A stretch of 46,249 nt of DNA from Bacteroidales bacterium (GTDB lineage Bacteria > Bacteroidota > Bacteroidia > Bacteroidales > UBA10428). Below the pieces are notes generated by a model. That model had not been told where the DNA came from, did no database searches, and was given only the letters and a program-made list of their open reading frames with translations. A program made the position numbers and the translations under genes. The stretch lies in NCBI GenBank assembly GCA_016934395.1, contig JAFGSZ010000113.1, positions 1-46,249 on the forward strand, written 5' to 3'. Below, in pieces: positions 28,591 to 36,828 of this stretch (position 1 is its first letter; every line of letters starts with the position of its first letter).

Positions 28591-28628
28591 AAAATCCGGA
28601 ATATTTTATGCGTTCCGGTTTTTTTTTA
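28591..28628 (+). terminator. Intrinsic terminator after the esterase lipoprotein gene
   Basis: AAAATCCGGAA (28591-28601) and TTCCGG followed by a T run (28613-28627) form a 6-bp CCGGAA/TTCCGG core with A/T flanks and an 11-base loop. It lies 51 bases after the stop codon. Confidence 0.8.
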
Positions 28629-28682
28629 TAGTCGAATTCTTATCTTGTAAAATCATTTTACTGTTCTTTAATTAGTTTTATA

Positions 28683-29573
28683 ATGAAAAATATTCCTGTA
28701 ATAACGGTATCTGAAAAGACGCTGGCCCAGGCTTTCGAGGCGGCACTCACCGGATTGTATGAAAATGGTGCTACCTTTAAAACACAATACGATAAACCCG
28801 GAGATCCCCTGAGTATTGATTGCACCATGAACATTACCATACTTGAACCGGAAACAGATCCGATGATCCATATGGCATTTCCGGGCGGTATTGATAATCT
28901 GAAAGAATATGTTATGGAGCTAAAAGGATTTAAAGACCACTGGGTGAAAAATATTAACGATCCAAAAGATACACGGTGGGAGTATACCTATCACGGCAGG
29001 TTAAAAAATTATGGCGTGTGGAAAGAAAAAAGTGAAGATGGTTCGGTTGAAACCGGACATTTTAAAATTGACCAGATAGAAAGCGTTATTGATAAACTGG
29101 TGAAACAGCCTTTTACCCGCCAGGCTCAAATGATTACCTGGATGCCGAATCTGGATACCCAGTTCTACGATCCGCCCTGCCTGCAATCATTATGGTACAG
29201 AATAATGGAAGATGAAGGGGGAACCTACTGGCTGAATTGTAATGTGAGATTTAGAAGTAACGATGCCTGGGGTGCCAGCTTTATGAATATGTTCGGATTT
29301 ATTCAGTTTAATAAGGAAATTATTGCCTCAGAAATAAGCAAACGTACCGGTAAGACGGTAAAATTGGGCAGGATGAACTGGCAGGCTGATTCCTATCACA
29401 TTTACGGTAAAGATATATATACAGCAAAAGAAATGTTGTTCGATCGTATCAATACCATGAGCCTTGAAGAACGTACCTATAACTTTAACGACGATTTTAT
29501 TTGTGAAATGTACGATAGTGCGGAGCAGGAGGTGCTTCGGAAAATTAAGGAATATGATGAGAGCCATAAATAA
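28683..29573 (+). CDS. Divergent thymidylate synthase (ThyA superfamily)
   Basis: The 296-residue protein keeps the ThyA landmarks in order. The catalytic cysteine is C166 in DPPCLQSLWYRI (normally PPCHxxxQF). The phosphate-binding RS pair is at 191-192 in RSNDAWGASFMN. An asparagine (N202) stands at the position that selects uracil, and DSYHIYGKDI at 236-245 supplies the H239/Y241 pair for the nucleotide sugar. The usual RSxDxxLGxPFN spacing is altered by one residue. A long N-terminal region (1-160) resembles the archaeal/clostridial-type enzyme more than E. coli ThyA. It would make dTMP from dUMP and methylene-tetrahydrofolate. A nucleotide-modifying role, as for hydroxymethylases, is the alternative, but the asparagine argues for dUMP. 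It is a single gene between terminators. Confidence 0.75.
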   Translation: MKNIPVITVSEKTLAQAFEAALTGLYENGATFKTQYDKPGDPLSIDCTMNITILEPETDPMIHMAFPGGIDNLKEYVMELKGFKDHWVKNINDPKDTRWEYTYHGRLKNYGVWKEKSEDGSVETGHFKIDQIESVIDKLVKQPFTRQAQMITWMPNLDTQFYDPPCLQSLWYRIMEDEGGTYWLNCNVRFRSNDAWGASFMNMFGFIQFNKEIIASEISKRTGKTVKLGRMNWQADSYHIYGKDIYTAKEMLFDRINTMSLEERTYNFNDDFICEMYDSAEQEVLRKIKEYDESHK

Positions 29574-29653
29574 GCATTAATACTATTCCTTGAAATGCCT
29601 GGTATTCCAAATTTTTTTCATCAAGATTTTTTTTATTAAAAAAGTTGTAACTT

Positions 29654-29671
29654 AGTGAGTAATTACTCACT
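29654..29671. promoter_or_regulatory. 18-bp palindromic operator of the TetR gene
   Basis: AGTGAGTAATTACTCACT is a perfect 18-bp palindrome with no spacer, eight bases before the ATG at 29680. The same site with two changes occurs before the SDR gene, which makes it a strong candidate autoregulatory TetR operator. Confidence 0.75.
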
Positions 29672-29679
29672 CATTATTT

Positions 29680-30216
29680 ATGACCGAAAAAAAGGAAAAA
29701 ATACTGGAAGTTGCTTTAGAACTATTTGCCAGGCAGGGGTATGCCGTTACTTCCACCAGCCGTATTGCTAAAGAAGCTGGCGTTTCTGAAGGATTAATCT
29801 TTAAACATTTTGTCAATAAACAGGGATTACTTGATGCTATTGTTCAAAACGGAATGGGGGATATCGAAAGAGCAATTAATGTATGTCTTCGGGAAACCAA
29901 TCCAAAAAAAAGTTTGGCCATGTCGCTGGATCTGGCATTGTCTCTGATGCGTGAGAAAAAAGAATTCTGGCAACTTACGCTTTCATTGAAGTATCAGAAT
30001 CCCGAAATTGCCAATAAATACCATCACAATGATATTATGAAAATGCTTCAAACTTCATTGGAGGATGCTTTTGTTAAGCTTGATTATCAAAATCCTCTTG
30101 CAGAAGCTCAATTATTTGGTGTACTGATTAATTCATTTTTTATTCAGTTTATTCATGAAGATAACGGACAACAGGAAAGCTTTTTAAATTTTATAAAAGA
30201 AAAATATAAACTCTAA
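29680..30216 (+). CDS. TetR/AcrR-family regulator of the SDR gene
   Basis: The 178-residue protein has a TetR HTH in its first 50 residues (ILEVALELFARQGYAVTSTSRIAKEAGVS, then GLIFKHFVNKQGLLDAI). The C-terminal half is a variable ligand-binding domain. A perfect palindrome covers the region just before its start and a near copy precedes the next gene. The SDR gene begins 54 bases after its stop. Together these suggest a repressor that controls both itself and the SDR enzyme. The ligand is unknown; a small molecule handled by the SDR is plausible. Confidence 0.9.
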   Translation: MTEKKEKILEVALELFARQGYAVTSTSRIAKEAGVSEGLIFKHFVNKQGLLDAIVQNGMGDIERAINVCLRETNPKKSLAMSLDLALSLMREKKEFWQLTLSLKYQNPEIANKYHHNDIMKMLQTSLEDAFVKLDYQNPLAEAQLFGVLINSFFIQFIHEDNGQQESFLNFIKEKYKL

Positions 30217-30236
30217 AAAAATTTCAACCATTGGTA

Positions 30237-30254
30237 AGTGATTAATTACTCATT
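30237..30254. promoter_or_regulatory. Near-copy of the TetR operator before the SDR gene
   Basis: AGTGATTAATTACTCATT differs from the palindrome at 29654-29671 at two of 18 positions. It lies 16 bases before the SDR start. This second site implies that the SDR gene has its own regulated promoter. Confidence 0.7.
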
Positions 30255-30270
30255 ATAAATATATAAAAAG

Positions 30271-31047
30271 ATGAAAAAAACAGCATTGATTACAGGTGCA
30301 TCATCCGGAATCGGAAAAGAACTGGCCCGTATGCACGCCAAAGCAGGAGGATACCTGGTGTTGGTCGCCAGAAGATCGGATTTGCTTGAAGAATTAAAGG
30401 AAGAGCTTGTAAATAGCTATGGAGTAGATGTGTGGATTCTGGTGAAAGATCTCACCGACAGGAATGCCGCTATGGAGATTTACCGGTTTGTAAAAGATAA
30501 AAATATTACAATAGACTACCTGATTAATAATGCAGGTTTTGGCGGACGGGGTAAATTTCATGAACGCGAGTGGGCAAAAGATGAATCAATGATCGACTTA
30601 AATATTAAAGCGCTTACGGCATTAACCCGGATATTTTTACCCGATATGGTGCAACGGAATCAGGGTAGGATATTAAATGTGGCTTCAACAGCAGCCTTTG
30701 TTCCCGGACCACTGCAGGCGGTATATTATGCAAGTAAAGCTTATGTGGTATCGTTTAGCAATGCCATAGCAGAAGAATTACATGACACAGGGGTTACCGT
30801 TACCGTTTTATGTCCAGGTCCCACCCAGACTGAGTTCGCCCGGGTTGCTGATATGACGACTACCGGCTTATTTAAAAAAGCTTTTCCGGCCCGAAAAGTT
30901 GCCGAGAGCGGTTATAGTGCCATGTTGAGGGGAAAATTAAGCGTAATGGAAGGAGTAACACTTTCACAACGCATTTCATTAGTATTGGCAAAATTTTCCC
31001 CAAAAAAACTGGTCTTGAGCCAGATTAGAAAGATGCAGGAGGTTTAG
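30271..31047 (+). CDS. Short-chain dehydrogenase/reductase
   Basis: The 258-residue classical SDR has TGASSGIG (residues 8-15, cofactor binding), NNAG (86-89), catalytic N111, S139, Y152 and K156 (YxxxK). Basic R34/R35 after strand 2 favour NADPH over NADH. The substrate, probably an alcohol, ketone or fatty-acyl intermediate, cannot be read. The C-terminal tail is slightly longer than in the minimal family. It is paired with the TetR gene and its own operator and ends at a strong hairpin terminator. Confidence 0.92.
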   Translation: MKKTALITGASSGIGKELARMHAKAGGYLVLVARRSDLLEELKEELVNSYGVDVWILVKDLTDRNAAMEIYRFVKDKNITIDYLINNAGFGGRGKFHEREWAKDESMIDLNIKALTALTRIFLPDMVQRNQGRILNVASTAAFVPGPLQAVYYASKAYVVSFSNAIAEELHDTGVTVTVLCPGPTQTEFARVADMTTTGLFKKAFPARKVAESGYSAMLRGKLSVMEGVTLSQRISLVLAKFSPKKLVLSQIRKMQEV

Positions 31048-31090
31048 TTTAATAATATAATAAACTGAGTCGATTATGATTAATCCATGT

Positions 31091-31138
31091 ATTCCTGATA
31101 TAGTCCGGGCAAAACCCGGGTTCCGTCAGGAATTTTTA
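31091..31138 (+). terminator. Compound hairpin terminator after the SDR gene
   Basis: ATTCCTGA (31091-31098) pairs with TCAGGAAT (31126-31133), and inside it CCGGG (31105-31109) pairs with CCCGG (31115-31119). A T run follows. It starts 43 bases after the SDR stop. Confidence 0.78.
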
Positions 31139-31181
31139 GTTAAAATATAAGCCACGATCAAATAAAGATTTTAAATACTAT

Positions 31182-31212
31182 TTTGAGATTATCAATTACT
31201 CTCTTATCTTTA
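31182..31212 (+). promoter_or_regulatory. Candidate promoter of the macroglobulin/pbpC operon
   Basis: TTTG at 31182-31185, a 19-base spacer and TATCTTTA at 31205-31212 fit the Bacteroidota -33/-7 layout (last base A instead of G). It ends 31 bases before the ATG at 31244. Confidence 0.5.
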
Positions 31213-31243
31213 TTAAGGCAATTTATCATCTAATAATCTCCAA

Positions 31244-34200
31244 ATGGCAAAAAAATACAGGTTTCTTATTGCGATAATAGCTGGTATGGCAATTATCGGA
31301 GGTGCAGTTTTGTTTATAATACGAACCAAATCACAAGTGCCTGAAATTATAAAAATCGACCCCGGATTTAAAGAATATGTCTCGGCCTTTACATCGGGAA
31401 GTATATCTTCCAAATCGTATATCAGGATGAAATTAACATCTCAATATAAACAAGATATTGAGCCTGGTAAAAAAATTGATACAAAACTGTTTGATTTTAC
31501 ACCTGCTATTAAAGGTAAAAGTTATTGGGTAGATGATCAGACCATTGAGTTCAGGCCGGATAAGGCACTTAAATCAGGTACTTCTTACGTAGGTCAGTTT
31601 TATTTAGAAAAGATACTTGATGTTCCTGAAAAGTTCAGTGTATTTCCTCTACAATTTCAGGTGATCAGACAATCGATAAAAGTTAGTGCCGGTAGCCTGA
31701 AACCTTACAATTCAGTTAACCTTAAGAAATATTTGCTTGAAGGGACCCTAATGACTTCAGATTTTCTGGAGAATGATGTTGTTGAAAAAATTATTTCGGT
31801 TAATCAGGATGGGAAAGCTTTAACTCTGATATGGAAACATGATACAGAAAACAAAACTCATTCTTTTCAAGCCGACAGTATTGTCAGAAAAGATGATGAT
31901 GATGTTATTCTGATGAGTTGGGATGGAAATCCATTTGATATTGAAAGTAAAGGATCAGAAAAAATAGAAGTACCGGGACTTAGTAATTTTAAGCTTATTG
32001 ATATCAGGGTTTTTCACCAGCCTAATCAGTATGTGTTACTTACCTTTTCAGATCCGCTGGATTCAAAACAAAATTTAGCGGGACTAATTTCTGTTCAGAA
32101 GGAACGAAATCTTAAATTTTCTATAGAGGGAAATCAGGTTAAAGCTTTTTTGCCTGTCCGCATTACCGGTGAAAGGAAAATTAATGTTGATAAAGCCATT
32201 AAAAATGTGTTAGGCTATAAAATGAAAAAAAATGAAAGTAAGGAAATTACTTTCGAAGCTACAAAACCCGAAATCCGCTTAATTGGTAAAGGAGTAGTAT
32301 TGCCAAATTCCAACGGACTCTTATTTCCTTTTGAGTCTGTAAACCTGAGCGCTGTTAATGTAAAGGTGATTAAAATTTATGAAGATAATATAGCTCAGTT
32401 TTTACAGGTTAATGAACTTGACGGTGAATACCAGCTAAAAAGGGTAGGCCGTCTTATTCTTAATAAGAGAATCAATCTGGTTGCAGATAACATTATAGAC
32501 TATGGTCGCTGGAATGCTTTTTCTATTGATCTTGCAGAATTGATAAAGGCGGAACCCGGAGCTATTTATCGCATAGAGCTTGGCTTTAATAAAAAATATT
32601 CATTATATCCGTGTAATTCTGATGATGACGATGAAGAAATTTTAGAAGAAAACTGGGATGAATATTCCGAAGAAGAACAAAGCTACTGGGATGGGGTTGA
32701 AGATTATTATGGAGGGTATTACGATTATGACTGGCAGGAGCGGGATAATCCCTGTAATAAATCGTATTACCGGAATAAATCGGTAAACAGGAATGTACTG
32801 GCCTCTGATTTAGGCTTAATCGCCAAATTAGGTAAAAACAATAAAGTTACGGTAGCAGTAAGTGAAATAACAAGTACCAAACCTATGAATGGTGTTGATC
32901 TGGAAGTACTGAATTATCAGCAACAGGTAATAGGAACAGGTCAAACCAATACCGAAGGACTTGCGGAGATTAATATTGAAGGCAATCCTTTTTTGCTGGT
33001 AGCAAAAAAAGGAAAAAACCGCGGATATTTGAAGCTTATCGATGGATCCTCCTTATCATTAAGCAGGTTTGATGTGAGCGGTGCAGAAGTGCAGAAAGGC
33101 CTTAAGGGATTTCTGTATGGTGAACGAGGGGTTTGGAGACCGGGAGATTCTTTGTTTCTCACATTTATACTTGAAGATAAAGATAACCTGCTGCCCGGTA
33201 ATCATCCGGTTACTTTTGAATTACTGAATCCTGACGGTAAAATTGTAAAGCGAATCGTAAAAGCTGCGGGATTAAATAACTTTTATAGTTTTATTACGGT
33301 CACCGATCCTGAGGCGCCAACCGGCAACTGGATTGGAAAGGTCCGGGTTGGGGGAGCTGTTTTTACCCGGAATATTAAGATAGAAACTATTAAACCCAAC
33401 AGGCTGAAGATTAATATAGATTTTGGGACCAAAAAGCTAAAAGCAAATAATCAGGGTGTTAGCGGTAAACTTTCAGTAAAATGGCTTCACGGGGCCATTG
33501 CCAAAAACCTGAAAGCCAGGGTGGATGTTACACTTCATTCAATACCAACAAGGTTTGAAAAATACAACGATTACATTTTCGATGATCCCTCAGTGGAGTA
33601 TATGCCCGATGAAATTAATGTTTTTGATAGCCGTATTGATGAAAATGGCGATGCACGGATAGCTGCGAATTTAAATGTAAATGAGCAGGTGCCCGGAATG
33701 CTGAATGCTACATTTTTAACCCGCGTATTTGAAGAAGGAGGAGATTTTAGTATTGATCAGTTTGCAATTCCATATGCACCTTACAATACATTTGTGGGTG
33801 TAAAAACACCCAAAGGTGATAAAGCCCGTGGAATGCTGCTTACCGATGAAAAACACAAGATTGAGGTGGTTACTGTTAATGCTGACGGAGAGCCGGTTTC
33901 TGTCCGTAATCTTGATGCCAGTGTATATAAAGTAGAATGGAGGTGGTGGTGGCAATCGGGTAGCGATAACCTGGCCAGTTACATTGGCAGAGATCATATA
34001 ACTCCAATAATCGATAAAAAGATTTCTACAACAGATGGTTTCGGATCTTTTGATTTTGAAATTAAATATCCGGATTGGGGAAGATATTTGATAAAAGTAT
34101 CAGATGCAAATGGGCACAGTACTGGGAAAATTGTTTATGTTGACTGGCCGGGTTGGGCCGGGAGGGCCCAGCGTGAAAATCCGGAAGGTGCGTCTATGCT

Positions 34201-36811
34201 CATGTTTAATGCTGATAAGGAAAATTATAAAGTGGGCGAATCTGCAACTGTTACATTTCCAAGCAGTGAAAACGGAAGAGCATTAGTCAGCCTGGAAACA
34301 GGTTCAAAGGTGCTGGATAATTTCTGGGTTCAGACCACAAAAGACCAAACGGTATTCTCTTTTAAGATTACTGAACTAATGGCCCCCAATGTTTATGTAA
34401 ATATTACGCTGCTGCAACCTCATGCACAAACAGCCAACGATTTACCAATAAGACTTTATGGTGTAATTCCTTTACTGGTCAGTGATCCGAAAACCAGGCT
34501 TGAACCGGTAATTGAAATGAATGATGAGTTGAAACCGGAATCCGCTGTAAACATATTGGTGAAAGAAAAAACAGGGCGACCAATGACTTTTACATTAGCT
34601 TTGGTTGATGAAGGATTACTCGACCTTACGAGGTTTAAAACTCCTGATCCATGGAGCAGTTTTTATGCGCGTGAAGCACTGAGTGTAAAAACCTGGGATA
34701 TATTCGATTATATTCTCGGCGCTTATGGCGCCAAAATCGAACAGGTATTTGCTATTGGTGGTGATGATGAAATTATGGCCAAACCCAATCAGAAAGCAGA
34801 ACGGTTTAAACCTGTGATAAAATTTTTCGGTCCCTATGCTTTAGGCAGAAACGAGAAAAAATCAATTTCCTTTACTATGCCTCGTTATGTTGGCTCAGTG
34901 CGTACCATGGTTATTTCCGGTAACAACGGGGCATACGGGTTTGCGGAAAAAGCAACCCCTGTAAAAAATCCCCTGATTATGCTGGCAACACTTCCCAGAG
35001 TATTGAGTCCGGGTGAAAAGGTAAAACTTCCGGTTACTGTTTTTGCCATGAATGATAAGGTAAAAGATGTTACGATTAATGTTAAATCAAATAATTTACT
35101 GCAAGTTTCAGGTAGTAATACCAAAAAAATCCGGTTTGATAAACAGGGCGATCAGGATGTTACCTTCGACCTGGAGGTAGCGGGTAATCTGGGTATCGGT
35201 AAAGTAGAACTGCTTGCAACCAGCGGGAGCGAAACAGCGAGCTATGAAGTAGAACTTGATGTGAGGGCACCCAATCCTGAAAAAACAAAAACCTTCACTG
35301 CTGTATTAAAGCCGGGAGAAAAATGGAACCAGCATTTTGATATTTTCGGAATCAGGGGCACTAACGCAGCAAACCTTGAAGTGTCCGGTATGCCGCCATT
35401 AAATCTGGACAGCAGGATGCGCTTTCTAATACATTATCCATACGGATGTGTCGAACAAACCACATCATCAGTATTTCCTCAGTTGTATATTGGGGAAGTT
35501 ACGGAATTGGATAAAAATTCACAAAACAGGATTAAAAACAATATTGAGGCAGGAATAAACCGCCTGAAAAGTTTTCAATTATCCAATGGGGGTTTTGGAT
35601 ACTGGCCCGGAGCATCCGAAGCCAACGACTGGGGAACAAACTATGCCGGTCATTTCTTACTGGAAGCCGAACGATTGGGGTATTCCCTGCCTTCAGGATT
35701 AAAGGACAACTGGTTGAATTACCAACAGGATAAGGCCAACAACTGGACAGGGTATGATAGTAAATACCGGAACGATTTTATACAAGCCTATCGGTTGTAT
35801 ACTCTTGCACTAGCCAATAAGCCCGATTTAAGCGCTATGAACCGATTAAAAGAAAATGATCGGATTTCGCTTCAGACAAAATATTACCTGGCTTCGGCAT
35901 ATGCAATTTCCGGCAACAAAGAAGCAGCCAACGATCTGATTGCTAACCTGGATAGGAATGTGAAAGATTATAAAGAACTTTCGTATACCTACGGGTCTGC
36001 TGACCGCGACCGTGCAATAATGCTCGAAACATTACTGATCCTGAATAAATTCGATGAAGCGATGCCCCTGATTAAGGAGCTTTCAGAGAAACTAAACAGC
36101 AGGGCCTGGATGAGTACACAAACCACAGCCTATTGTTTGAGGGCTATGGCTAAATCTGCTTCAATATTTAAAAAATCAGTTAAAGAATTTGAATATACGT
36201 ATTCCCTCGATCAGGAAAAAGCTATGAAGGTTTTATCCACAAAAATAATCAATCAGCATCCGCTGGAACTTCCGAAAAAAGACAGCAGCCGGATTACGAT
36301 ACAAAACAAATCCCAGGTTCCCTTTTATATAAGTCTTACGGTTGCTGGTACACCGCTTGAAGATAATACCGAAATTGTTGAGAAGAATTTAATGCTTAGT
36401 GTAGTATATAGGGATATGGAAGACCAGGTTATTGATGTGAAAAAGATTGAACAGGGAACAGATTTTAAGGTGGAAATCTCAGTCACTCATCCCGGATTGT
36501 ATGATGATTATAAGGAACTGGCATTAAGTTCCATGTTCCCTTCAGGCTGGGAAATTCACAATACCCGGTTATTTGGAGGAGGTGAAGTGTATCAGAAGGA
36601 TGTCCCCGAATACCAGGATATCAGGGATGACCGTGTGAATACATTTTTTGATCTGAAAAAATTCAAGACTAAAACCTTTGTAATTCTTCTTAATGCATCA
36701 TACCTGGGGGAATTTAAACTGCCCGCTATTCAGTGCGAGGCTATGTACGATAATGATATTCAGGCCAGAATCCCCGGAAAATCAGTTAAGGTGGTTCGTG
36801 CCGGTGAATAA
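31244..36811 (+). CDS. Bacterial alpha-2-macroglobulin, thioester-containing
   Basis: The 1855-residue protein starts with a single hydrophobic anchor (about residues 6-25). It has no lipobox cysteine, so it is a membrane-anchored form rather than the lipoprotein form known from E. coli. Macroglobulin-type beta domains follow, including the conserved GVWRPGDSLFLTF block. The thioester site GCVEQ has C1402 and Q1405. C-terminal to it lies a helical thioester domain (with GGFGYWPG and Trp/Tyr-rich repeats) and a receptor-binding-like end. It is expected to trap invading proteases in the periplasm. An acidic Tyr/Asp/Glu-rich insertion is present around residues 453-505. It overlaps functionally with PbpC, which begins 17 bases after the stop, a classic linked pair in Gram-negative bacteria. 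Bait-region cleavage sites cannot be predicted. Confidence 0.95.
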   Translation: MAKKYRFLIAIIAGMAIIGGAVLFIIRTKSQVPEIIKIDPGFKEYVSAFTSGSISSKSYIRMKLTSQYKQDIEPGKKIDTKLFDFTPAIKGKSYWVDDQTIEFRPDKALKSGTSYVGQFYLEKILDVPEKFSVFPLQFQVIRQSIKVSAGSLKPYNSVNLKKYLLEGTLMTSDFLENDVVEKIISVNQDGKALTLIWKHDTENKTHSFQADSIVRKDDDDVILMSWDGNPFDIESKGSEKIEVPGLSNFKLIDIRVFHQPNQYVLLTFSDPLDSKQNLAGLISVQKERNLKFSIEGNQVKAFLPVRITGERKINVDKAIKNVLGYKMKKNESKEITFEATKPEIRLIGKGVVLPNSNGLLFPFESVNLSAVNVKVIKIYEDNIAQFLQVNELDGEYQLKRVGRLILNKRINLVADNIIDYGRWNAFSIDLAELIKAEPGAIYRIELGFNKKYSLYPCNSDDDDEEILEENWDEYSEEEQSYWDGVEDYYGGYYDYDWQERDNPCNKSYYRNKSVNRNVLASDLGLIAKLGKNNKVTVAVSEITSTKPMNGVDLEVLNYQQQVIGTGQTNTEGLAEINIEGNPFLLVAKKGKNRGYLKLIDGSSLSLSRFDVSGAEVQKGLKGFLYGERGVWRPGDSLFLTFILEDKDNLLPGNHPVTFELLNPDGKIVKRIVKAAGLNNFYSFITVTDPEAPTGNWIGKVRVGGAVFTRNIKIETIKPNRLKINIDFGTKKLKANNQGVSGKLSVKWLHGAIAKNLKARVDVTLHSIPTRFEKYNDYIFDDPSVEYMPDEINVFDSRIDENGDARIAANLNVNEQVPGMLNATFLTRVFEEGGDFSIDQFAIPYAPYNTFVGVKTPKGDKARGMLLTDEKHKIEVVTVNADGEPVSVRNLDASVYKVEWRWWWQSGSDNLASYIGRDHITPIIDKKISTTDGFGSFDFEIKYPDWGRYLIKVSDANGHSTGKIVYVDWPGWAGRAQRENPEGASMLMFNADKENYKVGESATVTFPSSENGRALVSLETGSKVLDNFWVQTTKDQTVFSFKITELMAPNVYVNITLLQPHAQTANDLPIRLYGVIPLLVSDPKTRLEPVIEMNDELKPESAVNILVKEKTGRPMTFTLALVDEGLLDLTRFKTPDPWSSFYAREALSVKTWDIFDYILGAYGAKIEQVFAIGGDDEIMAKPNQKAERFKPVIKFFGPYALGRNEKKSISFTMPRYVGSVRTMVISGNNGAYGFAEKATPVKNPLIMLATLPRVLSPGEKVKLPVTVFAMNDKVKDVTINVKSNNLLQVSGSNTKKIRFDKQGDQDVTFDLEVAGNLGIGKVELLATSGSETASYEVELDVRAPNPEKTKTFTAVLKPGEKWNQHFDIFGIRGTNAANLEVSGMPPLNLDSRMRFLIHYPYGCVEQTTSSVFPQLYIGEVTELDKNSQNRIKNNIEAGINRLKSFQLSNGGFGYWPGASEANDWGTNYAGHFLLEAERLGYSLPSGLKDNWLNYQQDKANNWTGYDSKYRNDFIQAYRLYTLALANKPDLSAMNRLKENDRISLQTKYYLASAYAISGNKEAANDLIANLDRNVKDYKELSYTYGSADRDRAIMLETLLILNKFDEAMPLIKELSEKLNSRAWMSTQTTAYCLRAMAKSASIFKKSVKEFEYTYSLDQEKAMKVLSTKIINQHPLELPKKDSSRITIQNKSQVPFYISLTVAGTPLEDNTEIVEKNLMLSVVYRDMEDQVIDVKKIEQGTDFKVEISVTHPGLYDDYKELALSSMFPSGWEIHNTRLFGGGEVYQKDVPEYQDIRDDRVNTFFDLKKFKTKTFVILLNASYLGEFKLPAIQCEAMYDNDIQARIPGKSVKVVRAGE

Positions 36812-36828
36812 TAAATTATATTGAAGGA

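Noticed and set aside
28683-29573. Thymidylate-synthase-like protein considered as a dCMP hydroxymethylase
   Set aside because: The residue at the pyrimidine-selecting position is asparagine (N202), as in dUMP-specific enzymes. An unusual substrate cannot be fully excluded.
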